Source: Firm-13 sp964617375
GTDB taxonomy: Bacteria > Bacillota > Clostridia > Saccharofermentanales > Saccharofermentanaceae
NCBI GenBank assembly: GCA_964617375.1
Contig: CAZTXQ010000004.1
Span: 1 to 64,000 of the forward strand
DNA: 64,000 nucleotides
Reading direction: 5' to 3'
A program made the position numbers and the translations under genes. The notes beneath the pieces are model-generated. The model had not been told where the DNA came from. It worked only from the letters and a program-made list of their open reading frames with translations, and ran no database searches. How positions within the stretch are numbered: the stretch's first letter is position 1; each line of letters starts with the position of its first letter. Of this stretch, positions 1-9,072 are shown in pieces.

Positions 1-316
1 CCAGATTCTTGACCGTATACACACCGGGCTGGTGCTCGATGATCGCCGCATTCCAAATATTCGCTATCTCGTGAGGAAAGTCGAATGTAAGTGCCCAATC
101 CTCTACCGGCTGTGTTCCGGTGTTCGTGACCGTTATCGTTCCGTTAAAAAAGCCAGTCCATTGACTGTCTACCTTGAAATCTGCTTTTAACCCGTTTTTA
201 TCAAAGACAGTTGTACTGCCAATGTCTGCCGCCTGTACGCTGCCGCCTAAAAACGTAGTACATAACATAGCCATAACGATAAGGATTGATAAGAATTTTC
301 TGTTCGAAATCTTCAT
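1..316 (-). CDS. Secreted CBM2-like carbohydrate-binding protein, N-terminal part
   Basis: The minus strand reads an open frame from ATG at 316 to the window edge (105 codons, 3' end missing). It starts with a signal peptide (MKISNRKFL, hydrophobic core, cleavage near VQA-AD). The mature part carries a beta-sandwich pattern with WTGFFNGTITVTNTG and a DWALTFDF stretch, typical of family 2-like cellulose/chitin-binding modules, where conserved Trp and the 'NTG' turn are usual. A GAGGGGG ribosome binding site lies 6-7 bases before the ATG. Role inferred: exported polysaccharide binding; whether a catalytic domain follows cannot be seen. Confidence 0.75.
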   Translation of the reverse strand, partial: MKISNRKFLSILIVMAMLCTTFLGGSVQAADIGSTTVFDKNGLKADFKVDSQWTGFFNGTITVTNTGTQPVEDWALTFDFPHEIANIWNAAIIEHQPGVYTVKNL

Positions 317-737
317 GAAGTACCCCCTCAGAATGAACGCGATTGAACTACGAATGCAAGTTATACCGTACTAAGAAAAACAGAATGACTAAGTAGCAAT
401 TTTATGCATATATAAGCTATTCATTTGTATGTTTACCACTCAATCGAACCTGAGTCAATTTTTTTGTTATAATTTGATAACATTGATTAATTTGATTATA
501 TTGCCGTCCCATTATTGGGATACTTTTTTTCAAATCGGCGTGCTTTGAGCATGACAATGCAAGAGACGTCACAAGAACGTCCGCCGTATGAGAGAAGGCA
601 ATATCATGTCAAAAGGATGAGGAGGGTACAACAACGCCGGAAGCGCACATCAACAAGAGCCGAAAACCGTCGGGTAACAATGACGTGCGCAGGTTCTTTT
701 TTTTTCCTGCAGTTGCTGCATTCAGAGCAGATCCTGC
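317..737. other. Intergenic region, AT-rich, no supported gene
   Basis: About 420 bases between the start of the CBM protein and the end of the YczE-like gene. The part nearest the CBM gene (370-500) is very AT-rich and probably holds its promoter: on the minus strand TTGACT near 453-458 is followed 17 bases later by TAAACA, a weak match. At about 685-710 the plus strand has GCAGG, a T-run and CCTGC, a hairpin with a T-rich loop, not a clean terminator. A plus-strand frame here (515-841) overlaps the YczE-like gene and has no homology I recognise. Confidence 0.4.
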
Positions 738-1400
738 TTAATCTTTATGTGTACGCTTCTTATTCTCTTCCGCAATCCGTTCGTCGGTACCGGCCTTCCC
801 GTACCGGAGAGGCATCGAGACGCGATGCCGGAATAGCGTGATCAGAGGCCCCATGAAAAACGCCGTGACCAGAGTGCCGACACCGACGACGCCTCCTAAA
901 AGAAAACCCGTACCTGTGCACACAAGGTCGGTGGCGATTCGAATGTACTGGAATTTAACGGGGAACTTTTCTGACAGGATCAGGGCGACCGCATCATATG
1001 TCGACACGCCCAGGTCGCCGGTAAAGTAGAGCGCAGAACCAAGGCAAAGGATCAGTACGCCGACGGCAAGGAAGAGAATTCGTATGGGCAGGGACGGATC
1101 GGGAATAAGTCCGGCAAAGAACGCGGACGAGAATTCCACGATGTAACCGAGCAGAAAGATATTGATAAAGGTCCCAAGTCCGATTTTCTTCTTATCCGCG
1201 AAAAAGATCGCGACGAGCATAACGAGGTTGCATATCATATACAGCGTTCCAAAATCAATCGGAACGTGCTTGGCGATGCCGTGCATCAGAACCTGAAAGG
1301 GATCGACACCCATCACGGAAAAATTAAACATTCCGACGCTGAACCCGCTCACGGATACACCGGTCAGGGTCATCAGAACTCTCTTTGTCATTTCTTTCAT
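738..1400 (-). CDS. YczE/YyaS/YitT family integral membrane protein
   Basis: 220 residues with about five hydrophobic segments (near 8-30, 48-68, 75-98, 103-130, 160-190) and a polar, charged tail ending KKRTHKD. The pattern 'GVDPFQVL' after the first segment and 'GDLGVSTYDA' in the middle are typical of the YczE/YitT group, in which related half-repeats carry a G-(V/L)-(D/S)-x-(F/Y) motif. Members are of unknown transport function in Bacillota. The start has GGAGACC 4-5 bases upstream. It is transcribed away from the ABC exporter, so the two are probably unrelated. Confidence 0.75.
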   Translation of the reverse strand: MKEMTKRVLMTLTGVSVSGFSVGMFNFSVMGVDPFQVLMHGIAKHVPIDFGTLYMICNLVMLVAIFFADKKKIGLGTFINIFLLGYIVEFSSAFFAGLIPDPSLPIRILFLAVGVLILCLGSALYFTGDLGVSTYDAVALILSEKFPVKFQYIRIATDLVCTGTGFLLGGVVGVGTLVTAFFMGPLITLFRHRVSMPLRYGKAGTDERIAEENKKRTHKD

Positions 1401-1453
1401 AAGGTCTCCTTCGAATACGCGATTTGCGTCAAATCTTTTACAGATATGACTAT

Positions 1454-1481
1454 ATTATCCGTTAACGCTCCGCTTTGTCCA
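1454..1481 (-). promoter_or_regulatory. Probable sigma-A promoter of the YczE-like gene
   Basis: On the minus strand TGGACA (-35) at 1481-1476 and GATAAT (-10) at 1459-1454 are 16 bases apart, 5/6 matches to each hexamer. It lies about 54 bases upstream of the ATG at 1400. The remaining 1482-1697 shows no gene and no promoter I can defend for the plus-strand exporter. Confidence 0.5.
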
Positions 1482-1697
1482 TGAAATTATTCTTTATCTG
1501 CGATAGGAATGGTCGCGGGATTTGAATTTGACCGCATGAAGGCCCCCTGACAATCCCGCCTCACCCCTGTCTTCCACGTTCAAATATGTCCTCTTCGCAA
1601 TCGGAACCGTCCCTTTTACACCGATCGCCGCGACCCCTTTCGGTATCTGTTGTATCCTTCGGGAAAAGAATTCCGGCAGAGATTAAGGAGCGAAGTT

Positions 1698-4196
1698 ATG
1701 GTTATTCTACGGTATATCCTCAAGAGCATTTTCGAAAAAAAAGTCGAGGCATTTCTTCTGATCCTCTCTGTCATCGCAGCGTCGACCCTCGTGTTCACTT
1801 CTCTTCAAGTCTCGGAGTCGATGCGCAAATTAAACGCTGAATCAGCCTCGGTGGAAATTGGCAATTCGGATATCATCATCGAACCGAAAGACGACCCGAA
1901 CGCACTTATGGCTGTGGACCCGAATCTGCTGTCAGCCCACTCCCAATCCTTCGAGTATGTCCTTGCCCCTTTCCGCTGCCATGTTCTTTATGAACCGACC
2001 GTCGAAGACCAGGAGTATTTCAGTGTCTGGGGTGTCTCGCTTAAAGAGATCCCGCAGTTTGCAGAATTGTCTTTTACGGGAACCAAGCCGGAAGATTTAG
2101 CCGAGGATGAGGTCATCATCAGCGCCTCGACGGCCGATCGCCTTGGGTTCTCCGAGGGTGACAGAATTGATTTGAATGTCCACGCGCATCCCGGAACGTA
2201 CCGGATCGCAGGACTTGCGACATCCTCCGGCGTTTTCGCGAACGAGATGTATGTTCCCGTAATGATCATGAATAAGGACCGGCTCGACGAGATATTCGAA
2301 ACCGGCGGAGTACCGAATAAGCTGTACTTAAAGCTCATCCAGCCTTCTGAAAAGGCGGAAATGATCGAAACGCTTGCCGCCTTGTATCCCGACGCGGATG
2401 TTACCGCATCCGAAGATTCGTCTCTCGCCGGGAATTCCGGATCGGATCCAACCATCTCCTTCCTGATCGTCTCGCTGTTCGCGATTATGGTCAGCGCCTT
2501 TATTATCTACACCTCGTACCGCGTAATTATGTCAGAGCGGCTATCCATTATCGGGACATTCCGGAGCGTCGGCGCAACCGGCCGGCGCATGGCCGGGATA
2601 TACATCCTGGAAAGTGCCGTCATTGGCCTTCTGGGCGGTGTATTGGGCTTCTTTCTCGGTATCCCCGCATCGGCTCAGGTTCTAAAACTGAATGCGGCCG
2701 AGAGAATCAATGAGTCAAATGCCATCCCCGAAATCAATCCGGCTTTTGTTATATCGACAATCCTGTTCGCCGTCCTGCTGACCGTCCTCGCCTCAGCTTC
2801 TCCGATCATGCGGAGTTCGCGTCGTTCTCTTCGTGAGACCCTGCTCGGCGAAGGCCGTACAGACCGGGAAGCAAAACCGTTTCCCGCGCTGATCGGCATA
2901 ATCCTTGTCATAGGAGGTGTGATTGTCTCGCGCCTGCTTCCCGGTGATTTTCTTTTTGCCGTAGTGGGCAGCTCGGTCACAATGACGGTCATTCTCATAG
3001 GTCTCATCCTCATGATTCCTTTTCTCCTGCGCGTCACAGGATCTCTGCTCTCCCGATTAGGCATATCTGCGGGACGAAATACCCTGGGGCTCGCCGCGGG
3101 AAATATACGCGGCAACCGGAGCCTTTGCAACAACACGATTCTTACCGGAATCGGCACGGCCTCTCTGATCTTCATATTTCTCTTAAACACATCGCTTTCG
3201 GGATCTCTCGATGACATGTTTAAAAACGATCTGACTTTCGACCTGTATCTCGTTTACAACAATGCCAGCGATACGACCGTCGCCGAGATCGGACGCGAGG
3301 CGGGAATAGAAACGGTGAGTCCCATCTATTCGACAACATCCGTACCGGTAAAAGGCAGCGATAACAAAATCAATAATCTCTACGGTATTGATGCCGAAAC
3401 GTATTTCAAGAACATGAACTTCAAGTTCACCGGGGACCGGGAAGAAGCAGTTCGCCGCATGAACGAAGAGAACGGAATCCTTCTCTCAACTCGCGCCGCC
3501 TCTCTTCTCGGTATCAAGGAAGGCGATGTCCTTACACTCGAAAACGAGAATCAGTCAAAGGCATTTACGGTCGCCGGCATTTTCGAGACCATGTGGGACG
3601 GAGGTCATCTGGGTCTGATATCCAAAGAAAATTACTCCGTTCTCATGAAACCACTCGGATACGACACGCTTTTGATCAAGACGACTGACAGCGCCGAAGC
3701 CGTTCAGAACCGGCTCAAGAATATCTATCTAACCAATATCCGCTATGTGTCGACGCACGAAGAAGTCAACAAGAGAAGTGTCGATGGAGTCGCCTCCGTT
3801 TTCACGGTGCTCAAGACTTTTACCGAGGTAGCACTTATCATCAGCGTCGTCGGAATCGCAAACAACCTGATCCTCTCCTTCATTGAACGGAAAAGAACCT
3901 TTGCAATATATCGCTCGATCGGCGCCGATAAACACAGCATCGGATGTATTCTCGCCACAGAGTCCGCTCTGTGCTCCGTTGTGGCACTGGTTGTAGGATG
4001 GCTCGGCGCAACTCTTCTCTTATCGATCGTCCCGAACATTATCGCGGTCATTGTCGGACCGATACAAATCTCATACGATCCCCTGACTTTCCTGATCTTC
4101 GGTGCGTCGGCATCCTTCCTTATGATCCTCTCTGCACTTATTCCCGCAGCAAAAGCGAACTCCGAAAACCTTTTGGAAAGTATCCGGATCGACTGA
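1698..4196 (+). CDS. MacB/FtsX-type ABC transporter permease
   Basis: 832 residues from ATG 1698. The start is chosen because AAGGAG at 1685-1690 sits 7 bases before it and the protein then begins with the usual short cytoplasmic end (MVILRYILKSIFEKKVEA) and first membrane helix; an upstream in-frame ATG at 1650 lacks a site. Architecture: TM1 (about 18-38), a large extracytoplasmic domain, three helices (about 255-380), then a second half with TM (about 400-480), another extracytoplasmic domain and three C-terminal helices. This is the duplicated FtsX layout of permeases that extrude peptides, antibiotics or lipids. The partner ATPase follows after 45 bases. Confidence 0.85.
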   Translation: MVILRYILKSIFEKKVEAFLLILSVIAASTLVFTSLQVSESMRKLNAESASVEIGNSDIIIEPKDDPNALMAVDPNLLSAHSQSFEYVLAPFRCHVLYEPTVEDQEYFSVWGVSLKEIPQFAELSFTGTKPEDLAEDEVIISASTADRLGFSEGDRIDLNVHAHPGTYRIAGLATSSGVFANEMYVPVMIMNKDRLDEIFETGGVPNKLYLKLIQPSEKAEMIETLAALYPDADVTASEDSSLAGNSGSDPTISFLIVSLFAIMVSAFIIYTSYRVIMSERLSIIGTFRSVGATGRRMAGIYILESAVIGLLGGVLGFFLGIPASAQVLKLNAAERINESNAIPEINPAFVISTILFAVLLTVLASASPIMRSSRRSLRETLLGEGRTDREAKPFPALIGIILVIGGVIVSRLLPGDFLFAVVGSSVTMTVILIGLILMIPFLLRVTGSLLSRLGISAGRNTLGLAAGNIRGNRSLCNNTILTGIGTASLIFIFLLNTSLSGSLDDMFKNDLTFDLYLVYNNASDTTVAEIGREAGIETVSPIYSTTSVPVKGSDNKINNLYGIDAETYFKNMNFKFTGDREEAVRRMNEENGILLSTRAASLLGIKEGDVLTLENENQSKAFTVAGIFETMWDGGHLGLISKENYSVLMKPLGYDTLLIKTTDSAEAVQNRLKNIYLTNIRYVSTHEEVNKRSVDGVASVFTVLKTFTEVALIISVVGIANNLILSFIERKRTFAIYRSIGADKHSIGCILATESALCSVVALVVGWLGATLLLSIVPNIIAVIVGPIQISYDPLTFLIFGASASFLMILSALIPAAKANSENLLESIRID

Positions 4197-4241
4197 TTGA
4201 AAAGCAAAAAAAGCCGCATGAACGGCATGGAGGCAATGTAT

Positions 4242-4937
4242 ATGAACACTGAAATGAAAGCCGCCCCGATTGAAGTCAGAGATGTCTCGAAATCCTTTCA
4301 GATGGGAACTCTCACGATCCCCGTTCTGAACCGGATCAGTCTGAAAATTACCGAAGGAGAATTCATTTCCGTCATGGGCGCGTCCGGATCCGGTAAAAGT
4401 ACGCTTCTCTATCTGATGGGCGGCCTTGACCGGGCAAGCGAAGGAACGGTTCTTCTCAACGGATTTGACTTATCTGTGATGAGTGACCGCGAGCAGAGCA
4501 GACTTCGCCGCCAGAAGCTGGGCTTCGTATTCCAGTTCTACAATCTGGTCCCGAATATGAACGTCGAGGAGAACATCCTCCTGCCGATCCTTCTCGACGG
4601 GAAATCCGCCTCTTCCTACCGCGAAAAGCTTGATGATGTACTCGGTCTCACGGGCCTCCTCCATCGGCGCAAAAACACTCCCGCGCGTTTGTCCGGCGGA
4701 GAACAGCAGCGTGTAGCGATCGCGCGCGCACTGATCCACGATCCCGAAATCATTCTGGCAGACGAACCGATCGGCAATCTCGACAGCAAAACCGGAACAG
4801 AAATCATGGAGCTTCTGCAGAAGATCAACCGGGAGCGCAGGAAGAGCATTGTCATGGTCACCCATTCCGCCGAGTCCGCAACATACGGCACGGGCATCAT
4901 TCGTCTGAAGGACGGCCGTATCGTCGAAAAGAATTGA
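4242..4937 (+). CDS. ABC transporter ATP-binding protein (LolD/MacB-type)
   Basis: 231 residues from ATG 4242, selected because GGAGG at 4229-4233 gives 8-base spacing; an ATG at 4236 is too close. Walker A is GASGSGKST, the Q-loop lies in FVFQFYNL, the signature is LSGGEQQRVAIARA and Walker B is IILADEP followed by the H-loop VTHS. The sequence belongs to the class that pairs with FtsX-type permeases, and it directly follows such a permease. Together they form an efflux or envelope-stress type exporter; the substrate is unknown. Confidence 0.9.
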   Translation: MNTEMKAAPIEVRDVSKSFQMGTLTIPVLNRISLKITEGEFISVMGASGSGKSTLLYLMGGLDRASEGTVLLNGFDLSVMSDREQSRLRRQKLGFVFQFYNLVPNMNVEENILLPILLDGKSASSYREKLDDVLGLTGLLHRRKNTPARLSGGEQQRVAIARALIHDPEIILADEPIGNLDSKTGTEIMELLQKINRERRKSIVMVTHSAESATYGTGIIRLKDGRIVEKN

Positions 4938-5054
4938 GACGTATCTCTTCTTTTTGATATACTGTCAACAGCAGGATAATTACAGAACGAACATATTCCG
5001 TTACGGCTTATCCGTCGCATACGGAATACAGTGGGGATACGTAGAAAGAGCAGT

Positions 5055-5720
5055 ATGGGAGTTTTTGAGGAAGGTGTTGTCCTGGTCTGCGGCGACAGAA
5101 TTAGAGCCGCTTTGGAAGCGCTGCTTGCGGCGCGCGGGATTCCCGTGCGCGACAATTCTCCCTATGCCGTTGTCGAATATGGATTTACTCTTCCTGAAGG
5201 CAAGACAAGCATTGTTTTCGAGTGGAACCGGATCGATAAACTGATCGGACTCTTCGGCGAAACCGCAGGGGACACCGCCGTTCCGCCGTTTCCGGTCTCC
5301 CCTGCTTCTGCAGCCGCGCCGGTCACTCCGGCCGCTGCCGCCGCTCCGACTGCTCCCGTCTCTTCCCTTTCTCCAATCGAGCCGGCTCAGCGGTCGGTAA
5401 TCGGAAGAGCGGCGAACGATACACTGGAGATCCTTGCATACGGCCGGATTTGCTTTTTCGAGGCGCGGGGAAACATCACGTTCTGTGTGACTCCCGAAGG
5501 CGAATACAGGGTGAAGGAGAAGCTCTATGAGCTTGAGACCACTCTTCCCGAAGACCGCTTCATCCGCGTAAGCCGATCCTACATCGCGAACATTCAGAAT
5601 GTCAGTCAGATTGTTCCATGGTTCGGCCGAAGACTCGTGCTCAGGTTCAATCATACAAAGGCGGAGGTCGAGGTATCGAAGAATTACGCTTCTTCGTTCA
5701 AAGACTTCCTCGGAATCTAG
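5055..5720 (+). CDS. LytTR DNA-binding regulator with Ala/Pro linker
   Basis: 221 residues if started at ATG 5055; a GTG at 5031 would add 8 residues and neither start has a strong ribosome site. Residues 1-75 form a small domain I do not recognise, 80-115 is a low-complexity Ala/Pro/Val/Ser linker, and about 125-221 is a LytTR domain (FFEARGNITFCVT, RVSRSYIANIQNV, KNYASSFKDFLGI). LytTR proteins bind direct repeats in promoters. It lies 117 bases after the exporter ATPase and 8 bases before a DUF3021 gene, the usual LytTR/DUF3021 pair, suggesting local control of the exporter. Confidence 0.8.
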   Translation: MGVFEEGVVLVCGDRIRAALEALLAARGIPVRDNSPYAVVEYGFTLPEGKTSIVFEWNRIDKLIGLFGETAGDTAVPPFPVSPASAAAPVTPAAAAAPTAPVSSLSPIEPAQRSVIGRAANDTLEILAYGRICFFEARGNITFCVTPEGEYRVKEKLYELETTLPEDRFIRVSRSYIANIQNVSQIVPWFGRRLVLRFNHTKAEVEVSKNYASSFKDFLGI

Positions 5721-5728
5721 GAGGTAAT

Positions 5729-6169
5729 ATGTATCGCTTGAAGATGCTCCTTATCAATCTTCTCCTCTGCGGCAGCGTCGGATTTCTGATGCAGCTTGCC
5801 TGGATTCTGGTCTCCGGAAGATGGTCGGATTTTAATCCCGAAGCCGTGTTCGGCATGGTTTTTCTAAGCGGAATCATTGGAACCGTCTGCATGTTCGCCA
5901 TTTTTTTCGTCATACTGTCCGTAGACTCGACAAAGTCCGCGGTAACGGCGATCAATATGGCGATCTGCCTCGCGCTTTTGATTCTGATTTATGTGCTTAC
6001 GGGCATCGCATACAATATCTGGTCACTCGATTTGAAGTGGCTCATTATCCTCGCCTTGAGCGAGACGACCACCTTCCTTCTTACACGTCACTGGTATGAA
6101 AAAATCTGTTACTACAACAGCCGCCTCGACAGGAAGAAGAAAAGCATATCGGATCATTCCCCCAAATAA
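5729..6169 (+). CDS. DUF3021-like four-helix membrane protein
   Basis: 146 residues from ATG 5729, with AGGAGG overlapping the stop of the LytTR gene. Four predicted membrane helices (about 8-28, 42-65, 76-98, 102-122) and a basic tail. Length, topology and position immediately after a LytTR regulator match DUF3021 proteins, which are thought to hold LytTR regulators inactive at the membrane in LytTR regulatory systems. The assignment rests mainly on layout and context, not on a diagnostic motif. Confidence 0.7.
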   Translation: MYRLKMLLINLLLCGSVGFLMQLAWILVSGRWSDFNPEAVFGMVFLSGIIGTVCMFAIFFVILSVDSTKSAVTAINMAICLALLILIYVLTGIAYNIWSLDLKWLIILALSETTTFLLTRHWYEKICYYNSRLDRKKKSISDHSPK

Positions 6170-6179
6170 AAGGGCAGCG

Positions 6180-6213
6180 AAAAGGATCGGCCTCACGGCA
6201 GGCCGATCCTTTT
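6180..6213. terminator. Bidirectional intrinsic terminator
   Basis: A perfect 14-bp inverted repeat, arms AAAAGGATCGGCCT (6180-6193) and AGGCCGATCCTTTT (6200-6213), with a 6-base loop. T-runs fall on both sides, so it can end the DUF3021 transcript on plus and the araA transcript on minus. Confidence 0.9.
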
Positions 6214-6271
6214 CCAATATAAATATGCGTTTATGAGAGGCGGCATCAGCAAGCATCTTTCAAAAAGATGA

Positions 6272-7717
6272 TCAGGCATTTCTCCATAGCAGCTCGCTCA
6301 ATTTGAGATCCATTTCGAGCCGGTCGGGAGTCGTATCCTTGTCGATATACACGAACTCAATATTCATGATTCTGGCCCAGTCACGAAGCATTCCTGCGTC
6401 CACGTCATAGGACAGCACGGTATGGTGGGCACCGCCCGCCAGGATCCAGCATTCGGCGCCGGTCTCCAGGCCGTTTGCAGCTTTCCACATGACGCGTGCG
6501 ACGGGAAGATTCGGCATACTCATGATCGGCTTCACACAAGTAACATCCTGTACAATCAGACGGAAATGTGTCCCCATATCGATGAGGCAGGACAGTGTCG
6601 CATCCCCTGCGGCGCCTTCAAATACAAGGCGGGCCGGCGGTTCGCGGTCGCCGATTCCAAGAGGATGCACCTCGATCCGCGGAGAATCCGCGGCGATCGA
6701 CGGGCAGACCTCAAGCATATGCGCGCCGAGTGACAGACCGTTCTTAAGATCGTTCGTATAGTCTTCCATAAAGGCGGAGCGCGCTCCCATTGACTTCACA
6801 ATCGCCGTCATCGCTGCGATCTTCCAGTCTCCCTCGCCGCCGTATCCGTAACCCAAAGACATCAGATCCTGCGACGCAAGACCGGGAAGCTGTCTCATGC
6901 CGTACAGATCCTGGAATGTGTTGGAAAACGCCATACAGCTCTCGCTGTCGAGCATTTTGCGGATGGCAATCTCTTCCCTGGCCTGGTATTCAACGGACGA
7001 CAAGTCCCCTTCCGGAAACGCGTACTTCGATCTATACTCGGCCATCTGTGCCGAGATCTCATCCGCCGTAACCGCATTCATCACTTCGACCAGTGCGCCG
7101 ACCGGGAATGTATTGACCTGCCAGCCGAACCGGATCTGGGCTTCCACTTTATCCCCTTCGGTCACGGCAACTTCGCGCATATTATCGCCGAAGCGCATGA
7201 CCTTCAAAGATTTCGAGAACGCGGCGCCGGCCGCAGCCTTCTGCCATCTTCCGAGTTTCTTCTGAACCTCGGCGTCGCCCCAGTATCCCGCAATCACCTT
7301 GCGGCCTTTGTGCATGCGCGTACCGATGTAACCGTGTTCGCGGTCACCGTGCGCGGACTGATGCAGATTCATATAATCCATATCAATCCCCTCGTTGGGG
7401 ATCTCGAAATTAAACTGTGTATGGAAATGGCACCACGGCTTCTGCAGGAGCCCCAGACCGTTGATCCACATTTTCGAGGGGCTGAACGTATGGCAAAACG
7501 TGACGATACCGGCACATTGATCCGCATAATTCGCCTCTTTAACCAGCGCCGTAACACCTTCTGCGGTTTTGATCGTATCTTTGTATACGAGCGGATACGG
7601 GAGGAGTCCGCCGGCATTCAAAGCGTTCACGATCTCAATACTGTTCTTCTCGACCTGCTTCAATGTCTCTTCGCCGTAAAGTTCCTGACTTCCGACAACA
7701 AACCAGAATTCATACAT
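6272..7717 (-). CDS. araA: L-arabinose isomerase
   Basis: 481 residues from ATG 7717 (MYEFWFVVGSQELYGEETL); GGAGG 9 bases upstream overlaps the last codons of the kinase gene. The N-terminal FWFVVGSQ(E)LYGE signature, FCHTFSPSKMWINGL and the C-terminal 'GGAHHT' block with the metal-binding His are typical of AraA. It converts L-arabinose to L-ribulose using a divalent metal in the cytoplasm. Last gene of the arabinose operon, only 1 base after the kinase stop, so translation is probably coupled. The terminator at 6180-6213 follows. Confidence 0.95.
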   Translation of the reverse strand: MYEFWFVVGSQELYGEETLKQVEKNSIEIVNALNAGGLLPYPLVYKDTIKTAEGVTALVKEANYADQCAGIVTFCHTFSPSKMWINGLGLLQKPWCHFHTQFNFEIPNEGIDMDYMNLHQSAHGDREHGYIGTRMHKGRKVIAGYWGDAEVQKKLGRWQKAAAGAAFSKSLKVMRFGDNMREVAVTEGDKVEAQIRFGWQVNTFPVGALVEVMNAVTADEISAQMAEYRSKYAFPEGDLSSVEYQAREEIAIRKMLDSESCMAFSNTFQDLYGMRQLPGLASQDLMSLGYGYGGEGDWKIAAMTAIVKSMGARSAFMEDYTNDLKNGLSLGAHMLEVCPSIAADSPRIEVHPLGIGDREPPARLVFEGAAGDATLSCLIDMGTHFRLIVQDVTCVKPIMSMPNLPVARVMWKAANGLETGAECWILAGGAHHTVLSYDVDAGMLRDWARIMNIEFVYIDKDTTPDRLEMDLKLSELLWRNA

Positions 7718-7718
7718 A

Positions 7719-9041
7719 TTATCTTGCCTCCAAAAATTCACCGAGAGTCATTTGATCTGCATCGTTAAGATAGTCGGCAAGAAGAGCAATGCCCCATGCG
7801 CCGCCCTCAGCCGCCGTTTCAGACAGTTCGATCGGTATTCCCGTCAATTCGGACATGATGGTCTTCCCGGCAAGTCCGGATTTGAAGAAACCGCCGTGTC
7901 CGGCGAGCCTGTCGACGCGGACGTGCTCGTCTTCGGTCAGGACACGAATGCCCGACGCGAGATCCGATACGGCCGACTCCAAAGTCTCGCGCATAAAGAT
8001 CTGAAGACGGGAAGGCGCTTTCAGCGCATATTCATATAGACCGTCATAGAGTTCTTTGGTCTCGATCTTCCTTCCGAAATACTCGAAGGCTTCGGCAAAC
8101 AGCTCGATCCGGGGATCAATTTTCGATGTGCATTCGTTGTAGTGAACCATCGCGACATCTCTTCCGTCCGGAGTCGTTACGATATCAATCTCCCGATGAA
8201 GCCTCGATAAAGGCTTTTCGAGCACGATCATCGCGAAAATAGACGTTCCGGCACTGACGTTTCCCGTACCGGGCGCGATTGCTTTGCAGGATACCATTCC
8301 GGTTCCCGCATCGCCTTCCGGCGGGCAAAGCGCGCAGCATTCCGCCGCCATATCCGTACTGCTTCCGAAGAGATATTCTCTTCCTTCATCCGTAAGACTT
8401 CCGGCATCCTGACCGGCCGTTAAGATCTCCGGAGCAATCAGAGGCCAGTCAATCCCGGTCAGATTGCGAAACTTCCCGATAAATTCCGGATTCCATGTGC
8501 CGCCGCTGATCGGGAACATACCGCTCGCATCTCCGACGCCGATGACTTTTTTGCCCGTTAAACGCCAGTGAACATATCCGGCAAGCGTCGTGATGAATGC
8601 GATGTCTTTGACATGCACTTCATTGTTCAGAATGGCCTGATACAGATGGGCTATACTCCATCTCTCCGGAATGTTGAAATCAAAAAGGGTCGTAAGCTTA
8701 TCCGCGGCTTCTTTGGTCGTGGTATCTTTCCATGTGCGGAAAGGAACCAGCAGATTCCCGTTTTTGTCGAAAACCAGATATCCGTGCATCATCGCGGAGA
8801 TGCCAATGGTCGTTACCGGATCGATTTCTCTGCTAAGTCTTGATACGGCATCTCTAAGCCCTGCCTCGACATCCTCGAGTGAATACGTCCAATGGCCGTC
8901 AACCAGCCTGCTTTCCCAATGGTGGCTGCCGCTCTCCAGGACTTCGCGGTCCCGGTTGATTCTTACCGCCTTAATTCTTGTTGAACCGAGTTCGATGCCA
9001 AGTGCGGTATTTGAGTTGGAAGATTGATTCTGGTTTCTGAT
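7719..9041 (-). CDS. FGGY-family (ribulo)kinase, atypical start and shortened
   Basis: The conserved FGGY N-terminus (TALGIELGSTRIKAV) is encoded upstream of the first in-frame ATG (8792), so the true gene begins near 9041-9047. No ATG, GTG or TTG exists there: a TAG lies at 9062-9060 and after GGAGGG the candidate start codons are ATC at 9041 or 9047. From 9041 the product is 440 residues. It carries GISAMMHGY, the PPEGDAGTGMV and GNVSAGTS phosphate motifs, GHGGFF and GGAWGIALLA. From memory, relatives are about 530 residues; a block between LYEYALKA and PSRLQIF (near 8020) and about 45 C-terminal residues seem absent. Expected role: phosphorylation of L-ribulose. It may be a divergent active enzyme or a gene in decay. 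Confidence 0.7.
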   Translation of the reverse strand: MRNQNQSSNSNTALGIELGSTRIKAVRINRDREVLESGSHHWESRLVDGHWTYSLEDVEAGLRDAVSRLSREIDPVTTIGISAMMHGYLVFDKNGNLLVPFRTWKDTTTKEAADKLTTLFDFNIPERWSIAHLYQAILNNEVHVKDIAFITTLAGYVHWRLTGKKVIGVGDASGMFPISGGTWNPEFIGKFRNLTGIDWPLIAPEILTAGQDAGSLTDEGREYLFGSSTDMAAECCALCPPEGDAGTGMVSCKAIAPGTGNVSAGTSIFAMIVLEKPLSRLHREIDIVTTPDGRDVAMVHYNECTSKIDPRIELFAEAFEYFGRKIETKELYDGLYEYALKAPSRLQIFMRETLESAVSDLASGIRVLTEDEHVRVDRLAGHGGFFKSGLAGKTIMSELTGIPIELSETAAEGGAWGIALLADYLNDADQMTLGEFLEAR

Positions 9042-9072
9042 ATGGATCCCTCCATCCTGCTAAGTATGATTA

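Noticed and set aside
515..841. 108-codon plus-strand frame in the left intergenic region
   Set aside because: Arg-rich, overlaps the YczE-like gene and lacks a ribosome site.
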